In this document: positions 54,110 through 62,791 of the stretch, piece by piece
Numbering within the stretch: the first letter of the stretch is position 1
Layout: the number at the start of each line of letters is the position of its first letter
Assembly: GCF_023734135.1 (NCBI RefSeq)
Contig: NZ_AP025730.1
Span: forward strand, 3,968,001 to 4,032,000
DNA from: Sphaerotilus microaerophilus
GTDB lineage: Bacteria > Pseudomonadota > Gammaproteobacteria > Burkholderiales > Burkholderiaceae_C
Direction of reading: 5' to 3'
DNA length: 64,000 nt
Program-made: the position numbers and the translations under genes
The notes under the pieces: generated by a model
What the model saw: only the letters and a program-made list of their open reading frames with translations
Database searches by the model: none
What the model was told of the DNA's origin: nothing

Positions 54110-54374
54110 AGCCACCTCCGCCCACGCCGTAGCCGCCCGAGGCCGCTTCCTTGCTGAAGTAGATGTGCTGGACGTAGCGCTGGTCGAGCGAGTCGGCCTC
54201 GAAGGTCATGTCCTTGCGCGCCAGCGTGCCCTTTTCCCAGGGCTGGGGCGGTTTGAAGGTGCTGCAGCCGCCAAGGCCGCCGAGCAGGGTCAGGCCGGCC
54301 AGGGAGGCCAGCAGCGTCAGGCGCAGGCCGGCTCGGCGCGCCGCGGGGGGCACGCTCGGATCGGGGTGGTTCAC
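54096..54374 (-). CDS. DUF4266 small lipoprotein
   Basis: 92 residues from a GTG at 54374 with a strong GGAGG site. A signal peptide runs to the lipobox LGGC (TLLASLAGLTLLGGLGGCSTF). The mature part begins TFKPPQPWEKGTLARKDMTF, the DUF4266 core, and ends in a glycine-cysteine tail GGYGVGGGGCGCN. The tail's two cysteines close to the C-terminus could hold a modification or metal. It overlaps the DUF3570 start by about 14 bp, so the two products are probably made together and may form one envelope complex. Confidence 0.88.
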   Translation of the reverse strand: MNHPDPSVPPAARRAGLRLTLLASLAGLTLLGGLGGCSTFKPPQPWEKGTLARKDMTFEADSLDQRYVQHIYFSKEAASGGYGVGGGGCGCN

Positions 54375-54465
54375 GGGGAATCCTCCTGGATGAAACGGGG
54401 TGGGTCCGGCTGGCGCCGGGCCGGTGCCGCGCGTGGTGGCCTGTCGGGGCCACTGCGGCAATGGA

Positions 54466-54978
54466 TCAGCGCCCGGCCTTGGCCAGCGCCGCGACGATGG
54501 CGTCTTCCAGCGCTTTGCGCTCCTCGTCACGGAAACCGCTGTGCTGCTGCAGCACCGTGCCATCGGCGCCAACCAGCACCGAGGTCGGCATGCCCTTGAT
54601 GGCGAAGGCGCGCGGAGACTCGCCCTTGCTGTCGAAGGCCAGGGTGAACTTGGCCGGGGTCTGGGCGAGGAACTTGTCGGCCTCCTCGCGCTTGGCATCG
54701 ACGTTCACGCCAATGACCTGGAAGCCGCGCGCGCCGTACTTGGCCTGCATCTCGTTCATCCACGGGAAGGACTGGCGGCAGGGGCCGCACCAGGAGGCCC
54801 AGAAGTCGACGTAGACCACCTTGCCCTTGGAGGCGGCCAGGCTGACGTTGCCCTGCAGGCCGGGCAGCTCCAGGGCCGGCGCCGGCTGGCCCGGTGTGGC
54901 GGCCAGGGCCGCGGAGCAGGCGCCGGCCAGGGCGGCGCAGGCAAGCAGACGGCGCAGGTTGCGTGAGATGGGTTGCAT
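54466..54978 (-). CDS. TlpA/ResA-like periplasmic thioredoxin
   Basis: 170 residues, signal peptide (LLACAALAGACSAALA). Thioredoxin fold with active site WASWCGPCRQSFPW and the cis-Pro loop KGMPTSVLVG. Such proteins reduce apocytochrome or cupredoxin cysteines in the periplasm, taking electrons from DsbD, which is encoded in the same cluster. Strong AAGGAG site. It lies between the cytochrome gene and the DUF4266 gene. Confidence 0.93.
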   Translation of the reverse strand: MQPISRNLRRLLACAALAGACSAALAATPGQPAPALELPGLQGNVSLAASKGKVVYVDFWASWCGPCRQSFPWMNEMQAKYGARGFQVIGVNVDAKREEADKFLAQTPAKFTLAFDSKGESPRAFAIKGMPTSVLVGADGTVLQQHSGFRDEERKALEDAIVAALAKAGR

Positions 54979-55032
54979 GGGAGCGGCTCCTTGAGTGAGG
55001 TAGGAAACGGGAAACGAGGCGATGCGGCAGGC

Positions 55033-56217
55033 TCAGGGATTCCGGCCCGGGACCTGGTCCTGGTCCTCGGCGTGCTGGCGCCAGCGCCGCCAGCCGAGGA
55101 CCAGGACGGCCAGGCCGCCCAGCGCCAGCAGCAGCGGGTCGAATGGCCGGCCGGACGCAGCGACGGAGCAGCCCCCGCCGCCGACGTTGGCGTTGCTGGT
55201 GGCACCGCTGCCGCCGGCCGTGCCCGCCAGGCTGATCGTGGCCGGGTTGGCGGCGTTGGTGGACGTCACCTGCAGCGTGGCCGACCGTGCGCCGGCGGCC
55301 GCCGGGTCGAAGCCCACCGTGACGGTGCAGCTGGCACCTGCGGAGAGCGTGACTCCAGCGCCGCAGCTGCCGCCGTGCACGAAATCGGCCGCGTTCGTGC
55401 CTGACACCGTGACGGCGCCGATCGTGCCGGCCACCGAACCCGAGTTCAGCAGCGTGAGCGTCTGCTCCGCCGACGGAGTGCCCACGGTGGCCGAGAACGA
55501 CAGGCTGGTCGAGCCGGTCCAGGCCAGGTTGGCCACCGGCGTGGCCGTGCCCGTACCCGACAGGCCGATGCCGTGCGGAGAACCGCTGGCATTGCTGGTG
55601 ATGGCCACGCTGCCGGTGACGCTGGCAGCCGAAGTGGGCGTGAAAGTGACGCTGATCGTGCAGCTGCTGCCGGCCGCCAGGCTGGTCGGGCAGTTGTTCG
55701 TGGCCGCGAAGCCCGTGCCGCTGGCGGCGATGCCGTTGATCGTCAGCGCCGCGCTGCCGCTGTTGGACAGCGTCACGCTGCGGGCCGTGCTGGTCTGGCC
55801 GACCGTCACCGAGCCGAACGCCAGCGTGCTGCCCGACAAGGTGACAGCCGGTGTTGCCGCGACGGTGATGTAGCTCGGCGTGTCGCCCGTCTTGCTGGCG
55901 ATGTAGGCGGCCAGGTCGTTGTAGTCCGAATCGCTCAGCTGCGACTGCAGGAACTGCATCTCACGGCGTCCCGACACCGCGCTCTTGGTCAGCGCGGCGG
56001 CGTAGCCGAACCGCACGTTGTTGATGTTCGACGCCGGATTCGTGCCGTGGCAGGCGCTGGCCGCGCAACTGCTGGTGCCAGACACGAACACCTTCGTGTA
56101 CAGCGTCTGGCCAGTGCTGACGCTCTGCGCGTGAACGCCCAGGGCAGCCGTTGCCAGCAGGCCGGCCATCGCCCACGGGGCAAGCCCACGGACCAGGGAA
56201 GGAACATCAAAACTCAT
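55033..56217 (-). CDS. c-type cytochrome with choice-of-anchor repeats and C-terminal sorting signal
   Basis: 394 residues. Signal peptide cleaved near VHAQ (about 31). A cytochrome domain (about 32-110) has an unusual haem-binding spacing C-x4-C-H (C51, C56, H57 in SSCAASACHG) with Met in REMQFL as possible axial ligand. Two ASH/choice-of-anchor-D beta domains follow (GSVTVGQTSTARSVTLSNSG; a second beginning around LSFSATVG). The end is a tripartite sorting signal: GGGGCSVAASG, a hydrophobic helix (PLLLALGGLAVLVLGW) and basic residues RRWRQ. This is the JDVT-CTERM/MYXO-CTERM type. Its ATG overlaps the stop of the protease gene (ATGA). Confidence 0.85.
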   Translation of the reverse strand: MSFDVPSLVRGLAPWAMAGLLATAALGVHAQSVSTGQTLYTKVFVSGTSSCAASACHGTNPASNINNVRFGYAAALTKSAVSGRREMQFLQSQLSDSDYNDLAAYIASKTGDTPSYITVAATPAVTLSGSTLAFGSVTVGQTSTARSVTLSNSGSAALTINGIAASGTGFAATNNCPTSLAAGSSCTISVTFTPTSAASVTGSVAITSNASGSPHGIGLSGTGTATPVANLAWTGSTSLSFSATVGTPSAEQTLTLLNSGSVAGTIGAVTVSGTNAADFVHGGSCGAGVTLSAGASCTVTVGFDPAAAGARSATLQVTSTNAANPATISLAGTAGGSGATSNANVGGGGCSVAASGRPFDPLLLALGGLAVLVLGWRRWRQHAEDQDQVPGRNP

Positions 56218-56765
56218 GCAAACAACTCCCGTAGAGAAACCCATGATTCAGAGGAACGGCTGACCAGATCACACAGTCCGGCCCACTCGGGCGCACCCGG
56301 CTGGCCCCAGGCCAGCCAGGCCAGGTTGAAGCTGGCGTGCAGCGCGGCGGCCGCCACGACACGGCGCTCACGTTCATAGAGCCTGCCGATGCACAACGCC
56401 GGCAGGACCACCGCCACGCCGGTCCACGCGTCACGCGACCAGGCATGCAGCGCGCCGAACGCCAGCGCCACGGCGACATTGGCTGCCCGCCACGCCGCCG
56501 CCCGCAGCAGCGCCTCGTGCAGCACGCCGCGGAAGAACAGCTCCTCGCAAACCGGCGCCATCAGCAGCCAGGTCACCAACCAGTTTGGCTGCACAGCCCG
56601 CGTCCCGGCGGGCCAGCCCGACGCCAGCGCCACCATGGTGGCCAGCGCCGCCACCACCACGATCGCCCGGCGAGATTGGCCTGTCGCCAGCACCGGCAGG
56701 CGCAGACCTCGCACCCGGACCAGGGGGCGCGGGCGGGCAACGACGGGGATGGACAGCGACGACAT
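56214..56765 (-). CDS. mrtJ: CPBP-family glutamic intramembrane protease (MrtJ-like, sorting-signal processing)
   Basis: 183 residues, about five to six transmembrane helices. All three CPBP (Abi/Rce1) motifs are present: EExxxR at E74-E75...R79 (CEELFFRG), FxxxH at F103-H107 (FGALHAW), and HxxxN at H143-N147 (HASFN). CPBP proteases encoded beside a single protein with a Gly-Cys C-terminal signal are thought to cleave that signal. The adjacent cytochrome, translationally coupled to it, is the obvious substrate. The name MrtJ is from recollection of the JDVT-CTERM system and is inferred. Confidence 0.78.
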   Translation of the reverse strand: MSSLSIPVVARPRPLVRVRGLRLPVLATGQSRRAIVVVAALATMVALASGWPAGTRAVQPNWLVTWLLMAPVCEELFFRGVLHEALLRAAAWRAANVAVALAFGALHAWSRDAWTGVAVVLPALCIGRLYERERRVVAAAALHASFNLAWLAWGQPGAPEWAGLCDLVSRSSESWVSLRELFA

Positions 56766-57022
56766 GCGGAAGATCGGGATGGATGGCAGCAGGAATGGGA
56801 CCTAATCCCATGTCGCCATTGTCCCCATCCGGAATGAACCGAACATGAAGCTGGCAACCCGGTGTAAACCTCCGGACTGCGAACTAATTCACATCCAGCG
56901 CCGGATGCATGCCGTCGTCCGCAGGGCAGACGGCCGGGATGCGCGGGGCCCGCTCGCCGCTGATGCTTACATTCACTGGCGTCTGGAACGCCTCGGGTCG
57001 CGAATGCAAGCGCGGGCGGCGC
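56766..57022. promoter_or_regulatory. Upstream region of the redox cluster, with an inverted repeat
   Basis: 257 bp ahead of the protease gene; the MFS gene ends at its far side. ATGGGA-CCTAA-TCCCAT (56795-56811) is a perfect inverted repeat 30 bp upstream of the protease ATG and may be an operator. No secure promoter hexamers identified. Confidence 0.4.
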
Positions 57023-58339
57023 TCAGGCCGCTGATGCCTTCGCCCTTGCCGTCGCCTGTCCCACCCAGGCCGCCGACAGCACCGCCGCGCCCAGGCTGAG
57101 CGCCGCGCCCTGGAAGACCGCTGCGGGCAACTGCATGTCCAGCAGCCGCCCGAACAGCGGCGCGGCCAGCGCGAACCCCAGGTCCAGCCCCGAATAGACG
57201 AGGCCGTAGACCCGCCCCGTGGCGCCCGGCGGCGTGGCGCGGCGGATCAGCATGTCGCGCGACGGCCCGGCCAGGCCGGTGCCCAGCCCCGCCACCGACG
57301 CCACGACCAGCGCGGCGGTGCCGCCCAGCCACGGGTGGGTCGCCACCAGCAGCAGAGCCGCGGCGCCAGCCAGCGCGGCGGCAATGAGCGGCTCCAGGCG
57401 CTGGTCCAGCCGGGCCAGCAGGAAGCCGCCGGCCACCATGCCCAGGGCACCGCAGACCATGTAGCCGGTCACCACCAACGCCGCCACGGGCAGCGCGAGG
57501 CCGTGGATCTGGTGCAGCGCCGGCGCCGCAAAGCTCTGCACCGCACTGAGCGCGCAGGTGGACCAGAACAGGAAGGAAAAGCACAGCCACACCGCCGGCA
57601 GCCGCAGCAGCGCCCCCACCGACAGCACGGCGGTGGGCGCAGCGGCAGACCCGGCCGCCGCTGCAGGCCGGGCCCCCTGCGGCGCCGGGGCCGACGTTGG
57701 GGCAGCGGCGGCGGGCCGGGCCGACACGCCGTCATCCAGCCAGCGGCGGCAGGCCATCACGCCGAGCAGCACCAGCGCGGCAAGCATGGCGATGCCCAGG
57801 TAGGTGGCCCGCAGCGACCCGGTCAGCGCCAACAGGCCGGCACTCACCAGCGGCGACACCGCCCAGCCCAGGTTGCCGCAGATGCCGTGCACCGAATAGG
57901 CGTGGCCCAGGCGCACCGGCGTGATGCGGCGGTTCAGGATCGTGAAATCGATCGGGTGGAAGGGCGCATTGCCCAGTCCGGCCAGCGCCGAGGCCAGCAG
58001 CAGCCCGGTGTAGCCCTGGGCGAATGCGGCCGCCAGCGCAGACAGCACGAAGCAGCTCAGCGCCGCACACAGCACCGGCCGCGCGCCCACCCGGTCGACC
58101 AGGAAGCCCGACAGCGCCTGCCCCACGCCCGAGATCACGAAGAACAGCGACACCACCAGCCCCAGCTCGGCATAGCTCAGGCCGTATTCGCGGATGAACC
58201 AGGGGAACATCGGCGGCAGCAGCAGATGGAAGAAGTGCGAGGTGCCGTGCACGAGCCCGACCAGGCCGATGGTCTGCGCATCGCGGCGCAGCGAGGGGGT
58301 GTCGGTGGCACCGGGAGGCGTGGGGCGCGAGGCATGCAT
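57023..58339 (-). CDS. Major facilitator superfamily transporter
   Basis: 438 residues, twelve predicted membrane helices in two halves joined by an Ala/Pro-rich cytoplasmic loop (about 205-250). MFS motif A-like SGFLVDRVGARPVL lies between helices 2 and 3. The first helix, GLVGLVHGTSHFFHLLLPPMFPWF, resembles fosmidomycin-resistance-type and related proton antiporters. Substrate unknown. The ATG at 58339 is chosen because the membrane domain starts about 25 residues later. Divergent from the roadblock-like pair. Confidence 0.88.
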   Translation of the reverse strand: MHASRPTPPGATDTPSLRRDAQTIGLVGLVHGTSHFFHLLLPPMFPWFIREYGLSYAELGLVVSLFFVISGVGQALSGFLVDRVGARPVLCAALSCFVLSALAAAFAQGYTGLLLASALAGLGNAPFHPIDFTILNRRITPVRLGHAYSVHGICGNLGWAVSPLVSAGLLALTGSLRATYLGIAMLAALVLLGVMACRRWLDDGVSARPAAAAPTSAPAPQGARPAAAAGSAAAPTAVLSVGALLRLPAVWLCFSFLFWSTCALSAVQSFAAPALHQIHGLALPVAALVVTGYMVCGALGMVAGGFLLARLDQRLEPLIAAALAGAAALLLVATHPWLGGTAALVVASVAGLGTGLAGPSRDMLIRRATPPGATGRVYGLVYSGLDLGFALAAPLFGRLLDMQLPAAVFQGAALSLGAAVLSAAWVGQATARAKASAA

Positions 58340-58549
58340 CGGCCGATGATAGGCAGGACGGCGTGCGTGGCGCGCAAGCCTCGGTGCGGCGGCTGAAGTC
58401 GCCTGCCCGTCACGCCATCTGCCGGAGCCGGTGCGCCAAGCACTACAGTACGCGCATGCGCACCGGGCAAGCGGGAGCCGGCGCAGGCCGGCCGGGCCTG
58501 TTCTGTCTGACCGGCCGTGCGCGCGACCAACGTCGGGAACGATCCATCC

Positions 58550-59887
58550 ATGTTCAAGAGCCTGTTCGGCGATCTCACGCCGCAGCGTGAGCGTCACGTC
58601 CCAGACGACGATGCGGCTGACAACGACTTCGCCTCCACCGCGGTCATGGGTGACCCCGATGGCGAAGACGGCGACGGCAGCGATGACGACCGGGCCGGAC
58701 TGGCCCCTGCGGGCCGCCACCAGCGCGACCTCTTCGTCACCGGGTCGCCGGTCCAGGCGATGCGGGCGCACTTCGCCAGCACCCGCGACGAGGCGGGCCC
58801 CACCACGCGGCTGATCACGCTGCACGACCCGGCCGGCATGTGGGCAGGCGCGGTGGTCAAGGCCCTGTCAGATGCCAGCGGCCAGCCGGTCGAGCGCCTG
58901 CAACTGCGCGACCAGGGCTCGCTGGACACGCTGGCGGTGATCGAGCGCACCACGCTGCCACGCCGCCTGGACGACACCCTGAAGGTCTACCACGCCGACC
59001 TGCGCCTGCAGGGCCAGGAGACCGACCTGATTCCCCTGGCGCTGATGGAGCACTCGGACCTGGCGGCCGTGATCGTCGGGCCGATGACCCCGTCGGCCAT
59101 CGACGACATGCTCGCCACGCTCAACGGTGCCACGCGCGGCGAGAACTGGCGCTGCGCGCAGCTGCTGTTCATGCTGCCGGTGGGCGCGATGTGGATCGCC
59201 CACAAGATCGACGCCCTGAGCTGGCCCGCCAAGGTGCAGGTGGTGATGCTCAGCGAGCCCCTGACCAGCGCCAGTGCGGTGTGGAACAAGGTGCTGGCGC
59301 ACTGGAACCGGGTCAAGCCAGGCCAGCCCGACGCCCCCACCACCACCCCGGCCAGCGGCTTCATGCCCAGCGGCATGGCGCCCCTGGCCGAGCCGCGCGC
59401 CACCCAGCGCCCGGAGCCGGTGAGCGAGACGGTCCTGGTGCAGCCACCCGCACCCCCAGCCGCCGTCTGGCCGATGCCCGGCAGCCCTGGCGCGGCAGAC
59501 GCCGCAGCGCGGGTGCCCGACCCGCAACGAGCCCTGGTGATCCTGCGCGAACTGATGCTGCTGGACGGCCTGATCTTCGCCTCCCTGGTCGACGCCGCCA
59601 GCGGCCTGGTGGTCGCCAGCGATGCGCAGGGGCCGGACATCGACCGCGCCGCCGCATCGGCCACCGAGATCCTGCGCGTGCACCGCCGCACCCTGCGCCA
59701 GATGGGCCACAGCCGGCCGAACGACCCGGTCGACGAGGTGCTGGTGACCGCCGGCAACCGTTACCACATCCTGCGCACGCTGCAGGCCCACCCCGACTAC
59801 TTCATCCTGGCGGTGCTCGACAAGCTGCGTTCCAACCTGGCGATGACGCGCTTTCGCATCATGGAAGCCCAGCAGGTGCTGGCCTGA
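58550..59887 (+). CDS. Unknown protein with C-terminal roadblock/LC7-like domain (first of a pair)
   Basis: 445 residues. Start MFKSLFGDLTPQRE; then an acidic low-complexity stretch (DDDAADNDF...DGEDGDGSDDD), a globular region of about 200 residues (LITLHDPAGMWAGAVVKAL; LLFMLPVGAMWIAHKIDAL), a Pro/Ala linker (about 265-320) and a C-terminal alpha/beta domain LRELMLLDGLIFASLVDAASGLVVAS that looks like roadblock/LC7. I do not recognise the family. Roadblock domains often serve as GTPase partners, but no GTPase gene is near. The next gene appears to have the same architecture. Confidence 0.7.
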   Translation: MFKSLFGDLTPQRERHVPDDDAADNDFASTAVMGDPDGEDGDGSDDDRAGLAPAGRHQRDLFVTGSPVQAMRAHFASTRDEAGPTTRLITLHDPAGMWAGAVVKALSDASGQPVERLQLRDQGSLDTLAVIERTTLPRRLDDTLKVYHADLRLQGQETDLIPLALMEHSDLAAVIVGPMTPSAIDDMLATLNGATRGENWRCAQLLFMLPVGAMWIAHKIDALSWPAKVQVVMLSEPLTSASAVWNKVLAHWNRVKPGQPDAPTTTPASGFMPSGMAPLAEPRATQRPEPVSETVLVQPPAPPAAVWPMPGSPGAADAAARVPDPQRALVILRELMLLDGLIFASLVDAASGLVVASDAQGPDIDRAAASATEILRVHRRTLRQMGHSRPNDPVDEVLVTAGNRYHILRTLQAHPDYFILAVLDKLRSNLAMTRFRIMEAQQVLA

Positions 59888-59922
59888 ACGGCGCACGAGC
59901 AACGTCCGAACGGAGACCTTTC

Positions 59923-61110
59923 TTGCCCGATCCCTCCTGCGCCACCTGGTCCGGCCCCAACAGCATCCAGCCCGACGACGACGGCATCGCCATCCCGACC
60001 GGCAGCACCCGCGAGCTGCGCACCCGCTCACCCAGCCCGGCCGCACCGCGCATCGAATCCCTGTTCAGCCGCGACGGTGTGCCACCGCAGCAGACCATCG
60101 TGGTGTGGGACCCGGGCCGCGCCTGGTCGACCTTCTCCCTGACGCAGCTCGGCGTAGGCCCTGGCGCGCCCCGCCTGCACCGCGTGCTGCTGCGCCAGGA
60201 AGGTGCGCGCGAGCCGCTGGCCGAGTTCCTGGTCACCTGGCTGCCCGGCGGCAGCGAGGCGAAGGGCTGGGGCGTGGTCGAGGTGCTGACCGCCCCGGGC
60301 GATCCGCTGGGCACCCGCATCGCGCTGACACTGCTGGAACAGGCCGACCGTGCCGTGCTGCTGGCCGGCGGTGCCGGCGACAAGGACCTGATGCGCCGCA
60401 TCGGCGACTTCGTGCGCAGCGCGCAGTGGGACGGGCCCTCGCTGCTGATGGTCAGCCCCGCCGACAAGCCCAGCCGCGCCGATCGCCTGCGCCGCGGCAG
60501 CTGGCCACGCGGGCTGCGCGTCCATGTGCTGGAGGTCTTTGCCAGCCCGGAGCCAAGCTGGACCCAGCAGCTGCTGACGATGGTGCTCGGCGACGGAGCA
60601 CCCCAGGAAGACAGTGCGGCCCCGCCCGGCGAGCCTCGGGTAAGGGCCCTGCCCGCTGGCGCCCCCACGACAGCGCCGGGTACCACGCCCGGTACCACGG
60701 CGGGTACCTCATCGCGTGCCACGCCGGTGGCGGCGCTGGCAACGGCGACCCTGCGGGACCTACCCAGCGCGGGAAGCGATGCGGATCCGCGGTGTGCGGC
60801 GCTGGCGCTGGCCGCCCGTGCGCCCGGGGTGCTGGCCTGTGCGCTGCTCGACGCTGCAGAGGGCGAGGTCCTGGCCAGCCTGGGGCCGGTGCAGGTCGCC
60901 AGTGACGCTGCCCGCTGCGCGGCACGGATGTGGCAGGCCCAGGGCGGTGCGGCCACCGAGCTGGGCTGGAGCACGGCCACCTGCCACCACGTGGTGCTGC
61001 CCGTGTGGCGGCAGCCACCCCAGTTGCTGCTGGCCGTGGCCGACCGCGAGTTCGGCGAGCCCGCCAACGTGCGCTGGCACCTTGCCGTGGCGCGCAATCA
61101 CCTCACCTGA
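59923..61110 (+). CDS. Unknown protein related in layout to the preceding gene (second of a pair)
   Basis: 395 residues from a TTG at 59923 that follows GGAG; no ATG or GTG suits. The middle region [20 protein letters not shown] parallels LITLHDPAGMWAGAVVKAL of the previous protein, then [22 protein letters not shown] Thr/Pro/Ala linker ([16 protein letters not shown]) leads to a C-terminal domain ([24 protein letters not shown]) like the roadblock fold of its neighbour. The 35-bp spacing indicates one transcript. Function unknown; an adaptor or polarity-type role is conceivable but unsupported. Confidence 0.68.
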   Translation: MPDPSCATWSGPNSIQPDDDGIAIPTGSTRELRTRSPSPAAPRIESLFSRDGVPPQQTIVVWDPGRAWSTFSLTQLGVGPGAPRLHRVLLRQEGAREPLAEFLVTWLPGGSEAKGWGVVEVLTAPGDPLGTRIALTLLEQADRAVLLAGGAGDKDLMRRIGDFVRSAQWDGPSLLMVSPADKPSRADRLRRGSWPRGLRVHVLEVFASPEPSWTQQLLTMVLGDGAPQEDSAAPPGEPRVRALPAGAPTTAPGTTPGTTAGTSSRATPVAALATATLRDLPSAGSDADPRCAALALAARAPGVLACALLDAAEGEVLASLGPVQVASDAARCAARMWQAQGGAATELGWSTATCHHVVLPVWRQPPQLLLAVADREFGEPANVRWHLAVARNHLT

Positions 61111-61226
61111 AGGGCCATCGGCAGCCAGCGCCCGCCTGGGCTAGGATGCCGGCCCCGCCCTGTGTGTCACCACCCGGGCGGGACCCCATCGCTCCACCGC
61201 CCGGCCCTGCACAGCCCGCTTCGACC

Positions 61227-62330
61227 ATGACCGACGTCCTTTTCGACTACGACCGTCCCGATGCCAGCGGTGCCAGCTGCACCGCCCACGCCTGGGCCAA
61301 GGTACCCGCCCCGCTGCAGCCCGCCGAGCGTGATGCGCTCAAGGCGCGCGCGCGCCAGCTGCTGGCCGAGCGCAGCGCCGTGCTGGTGGCGCACTACTAC
61401 GTCGACGGTGACCTGCAGGACCTGGCGCAGGAAACGGGCGGCTGCGTGTCCGATTCGCTGGAGATGGCCCGCTTCGGCCGCGACCACGCCGCGCAGACCC
61501 TGGTGGTGGCGGGCGTGCGCTTCATGGGCGAGACGGCGAAGATCCTGTCGCCCCACAAGCGGGTGCTGATGCCCGACCTGGACGCCACCTGCTCACTGGA
61601 CCTGGGCTGCCCGGCCGACGACTTCATCGCCTTCTGCGATGCCCACCCGGACCGCACCGTGGTGGTCTACGCCAACACCAGCGCCGCGGTGAAGGCCCGC
61701 GCCGACTGGATGGTGACCAGCTCCTGCGCGCTGCCCATCGTGTCGCACCTGAAAGCGCAGGGCAAGAAGGTCCTCTGGGCGCCCGACCGCCACCTGGGCG
61801 GCTATATCCAGCGCGAAACCGGCGCGGACATGCTGATGTGGAACGGCGCCTGCATCGTGCACGACGAGTTCAAGGGGCTGGAGCTGGAGCTGCTGCGCCG
61901 CGAGCACCCCAGGGCCAAGGTGCTGGTGCACCCCGAGTCGCCCGCCAGCGTGGTGGCCCAGGCCGATGTGGTGGGCTCCACCGCCCGGCTGCTCAAGGCG
62001 GTGATCGAGGAGGACGCGACCGAGTTCATCGTCGCCACCGACCGCGGCATGTTCCACCGCATGCACCAGGCCGCCCCCGGCAAGGTCCTGCTGGAGGCCC
62101 CCACCGCCGGCAACAGCGCCACCTGCAAGAGCTGCGCACACTGCCCTTGGATGGCGATGAACGGCCTGCAGGGCCTGGTCGACTGCCTGGAGCACGGCGT
62201 GGGCGAGATCCATGTGGAGGAGCCGATCCGCACCCAGGCGCTGGGCTGCATCGAGCGCATGCTGGACTTCACCGCCCGGCTGAACGCCCCGGCCCCTGCC
62301 GGCCTGGTGCCGAACATCGGCGCTGCCTGA
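61227..62330 (+). CDS. nadA: Quinolinate synthase NadA
   Basis: 367 residues. The three 4Fe-4S cysteines are C122 (DATCSLD), C209 ([10 protein letters not shown]) and C306 ([10 protein letters not shown]). [15 protein letters not shown] and [17 protein letters not shown] are typical. It condenses iminoaspartate with dihydroxyacetone phosphate to quinolinate in NAD synthesis. The N-terminus is about 20 residues longer than in E. coli. The ATG at 61227 has a weak RBS. Its partner nadB lies 460 bp away in the opposite orientation. Confidence 0.97.
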   Translation: MTDVLFDYDRPDASGASCTAHAWAKVPAPLQPAERDALKARARQLLAERSAVLVAHYYVDGDLQDLAQETGGCVSDSLEMARFGRDHAAQTLVVAGVRFMGETAKILSPHKRVLMPDLDATCSLDLGCPADDFIAFCDAHPDRTVVVYANTSAAVKARADWMVTSSCALPIVSHLKAQGKKVLWAPDRHLGGYIQRETGADMLMWNGACIVHDEFKGLELELLRREHPRAKVLVHPESPASVVAQADVVGSTARLLKAVIEEDATEFIVATDRGMFHRMHQAAPGKVLLEAPTAGNSATCKSCAHCPWMAMNGLQGLVDCLEHGVGEIHVEEPIRTQALGCIERMLDFTARLNAPAPAGLVPNIGAA

Positions 62331-62412
62331 ACACGAATTGTTCAGGTCCGGCATCAAGTCCAGCCGCCAGCCGGCCGATAAAGGCGCATCCCGTGCTCTC
62401 CCGGAACGCGCC

Positions 62413-62697
62413 ATGGCCATCGATTTCAGCTCCGTCCACAACCACTACGAACGCCCGGTCTTCGACGCCGTGACCCGGCTGGCGCCAGGCTACCCCTACC
62501 TGGACGAAGCCGCGCTGCCCGACGTGGCCTGCGTGGCGCTGAACCGGTTGGGCGCACGTTACATCCGCCACTCGGTGGACCTGTCGTTCTACCTCACCGA
62601 GAAGGAACGCCTGGGCATGGAGCAGACCATCAGCGAGGCCGTGGCATTCGCCTTCGAGTTCGTGCAGGCCCGCATCGCGATGCGGGCCCGGAGATGA
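62413..62697 (+). CDS. ComFB-family (late competence-like) protein
   Basis: 94 residues from the ATG at 62413. The ComFB-type core is visible: VHNHYERPVFDAVTRLA, then LPDVACVALNRLGARYIRHSVDL and a helical C-terminus. The zinc-binding CxxC of Bacillus ComFB is absent; only one Cys (VACVAL) remains. Proteobacterial members have no assigned function. It is on the strand of nadA, 83 bp downstream. Confidence 0.78.
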   Translation: MAIDFSSVHNHYERPVFDAVTRLAPGYPYLDEAALPDVACVALNRLGARYIRHSVDLSFYLTEKERLGMEQTISEAVAFAFEFVQARIAMRARR

Positions 62698-62724
62698 CTT
62701 TCCCCCGTTGCGCCTGACGGCGCT

Positions 62725-62775
62725 CCCCCTCAGGGGGCACAACCAGCGGACTGGCCGAGCCAGATCCGCGGTTGT
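62725..62775. repeat. Intergenic hairpin repeat between the ComFB-like gene and nadB
   Basis: CCCCC-TCA-GGGGG (62725-62737), then a long imperfect hairpin ACAACC...GGTTGT (62739-62775) with GCGGA/TCCGC inside. Similar CCCCCTCAGGGGG blocks are interspersed in related genomes (from recollection). It probably terminates both convergent transcripts. Confidence 0.5.
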
Positions 62776-62791
62776 CGCTGGCTGAAGAAGG

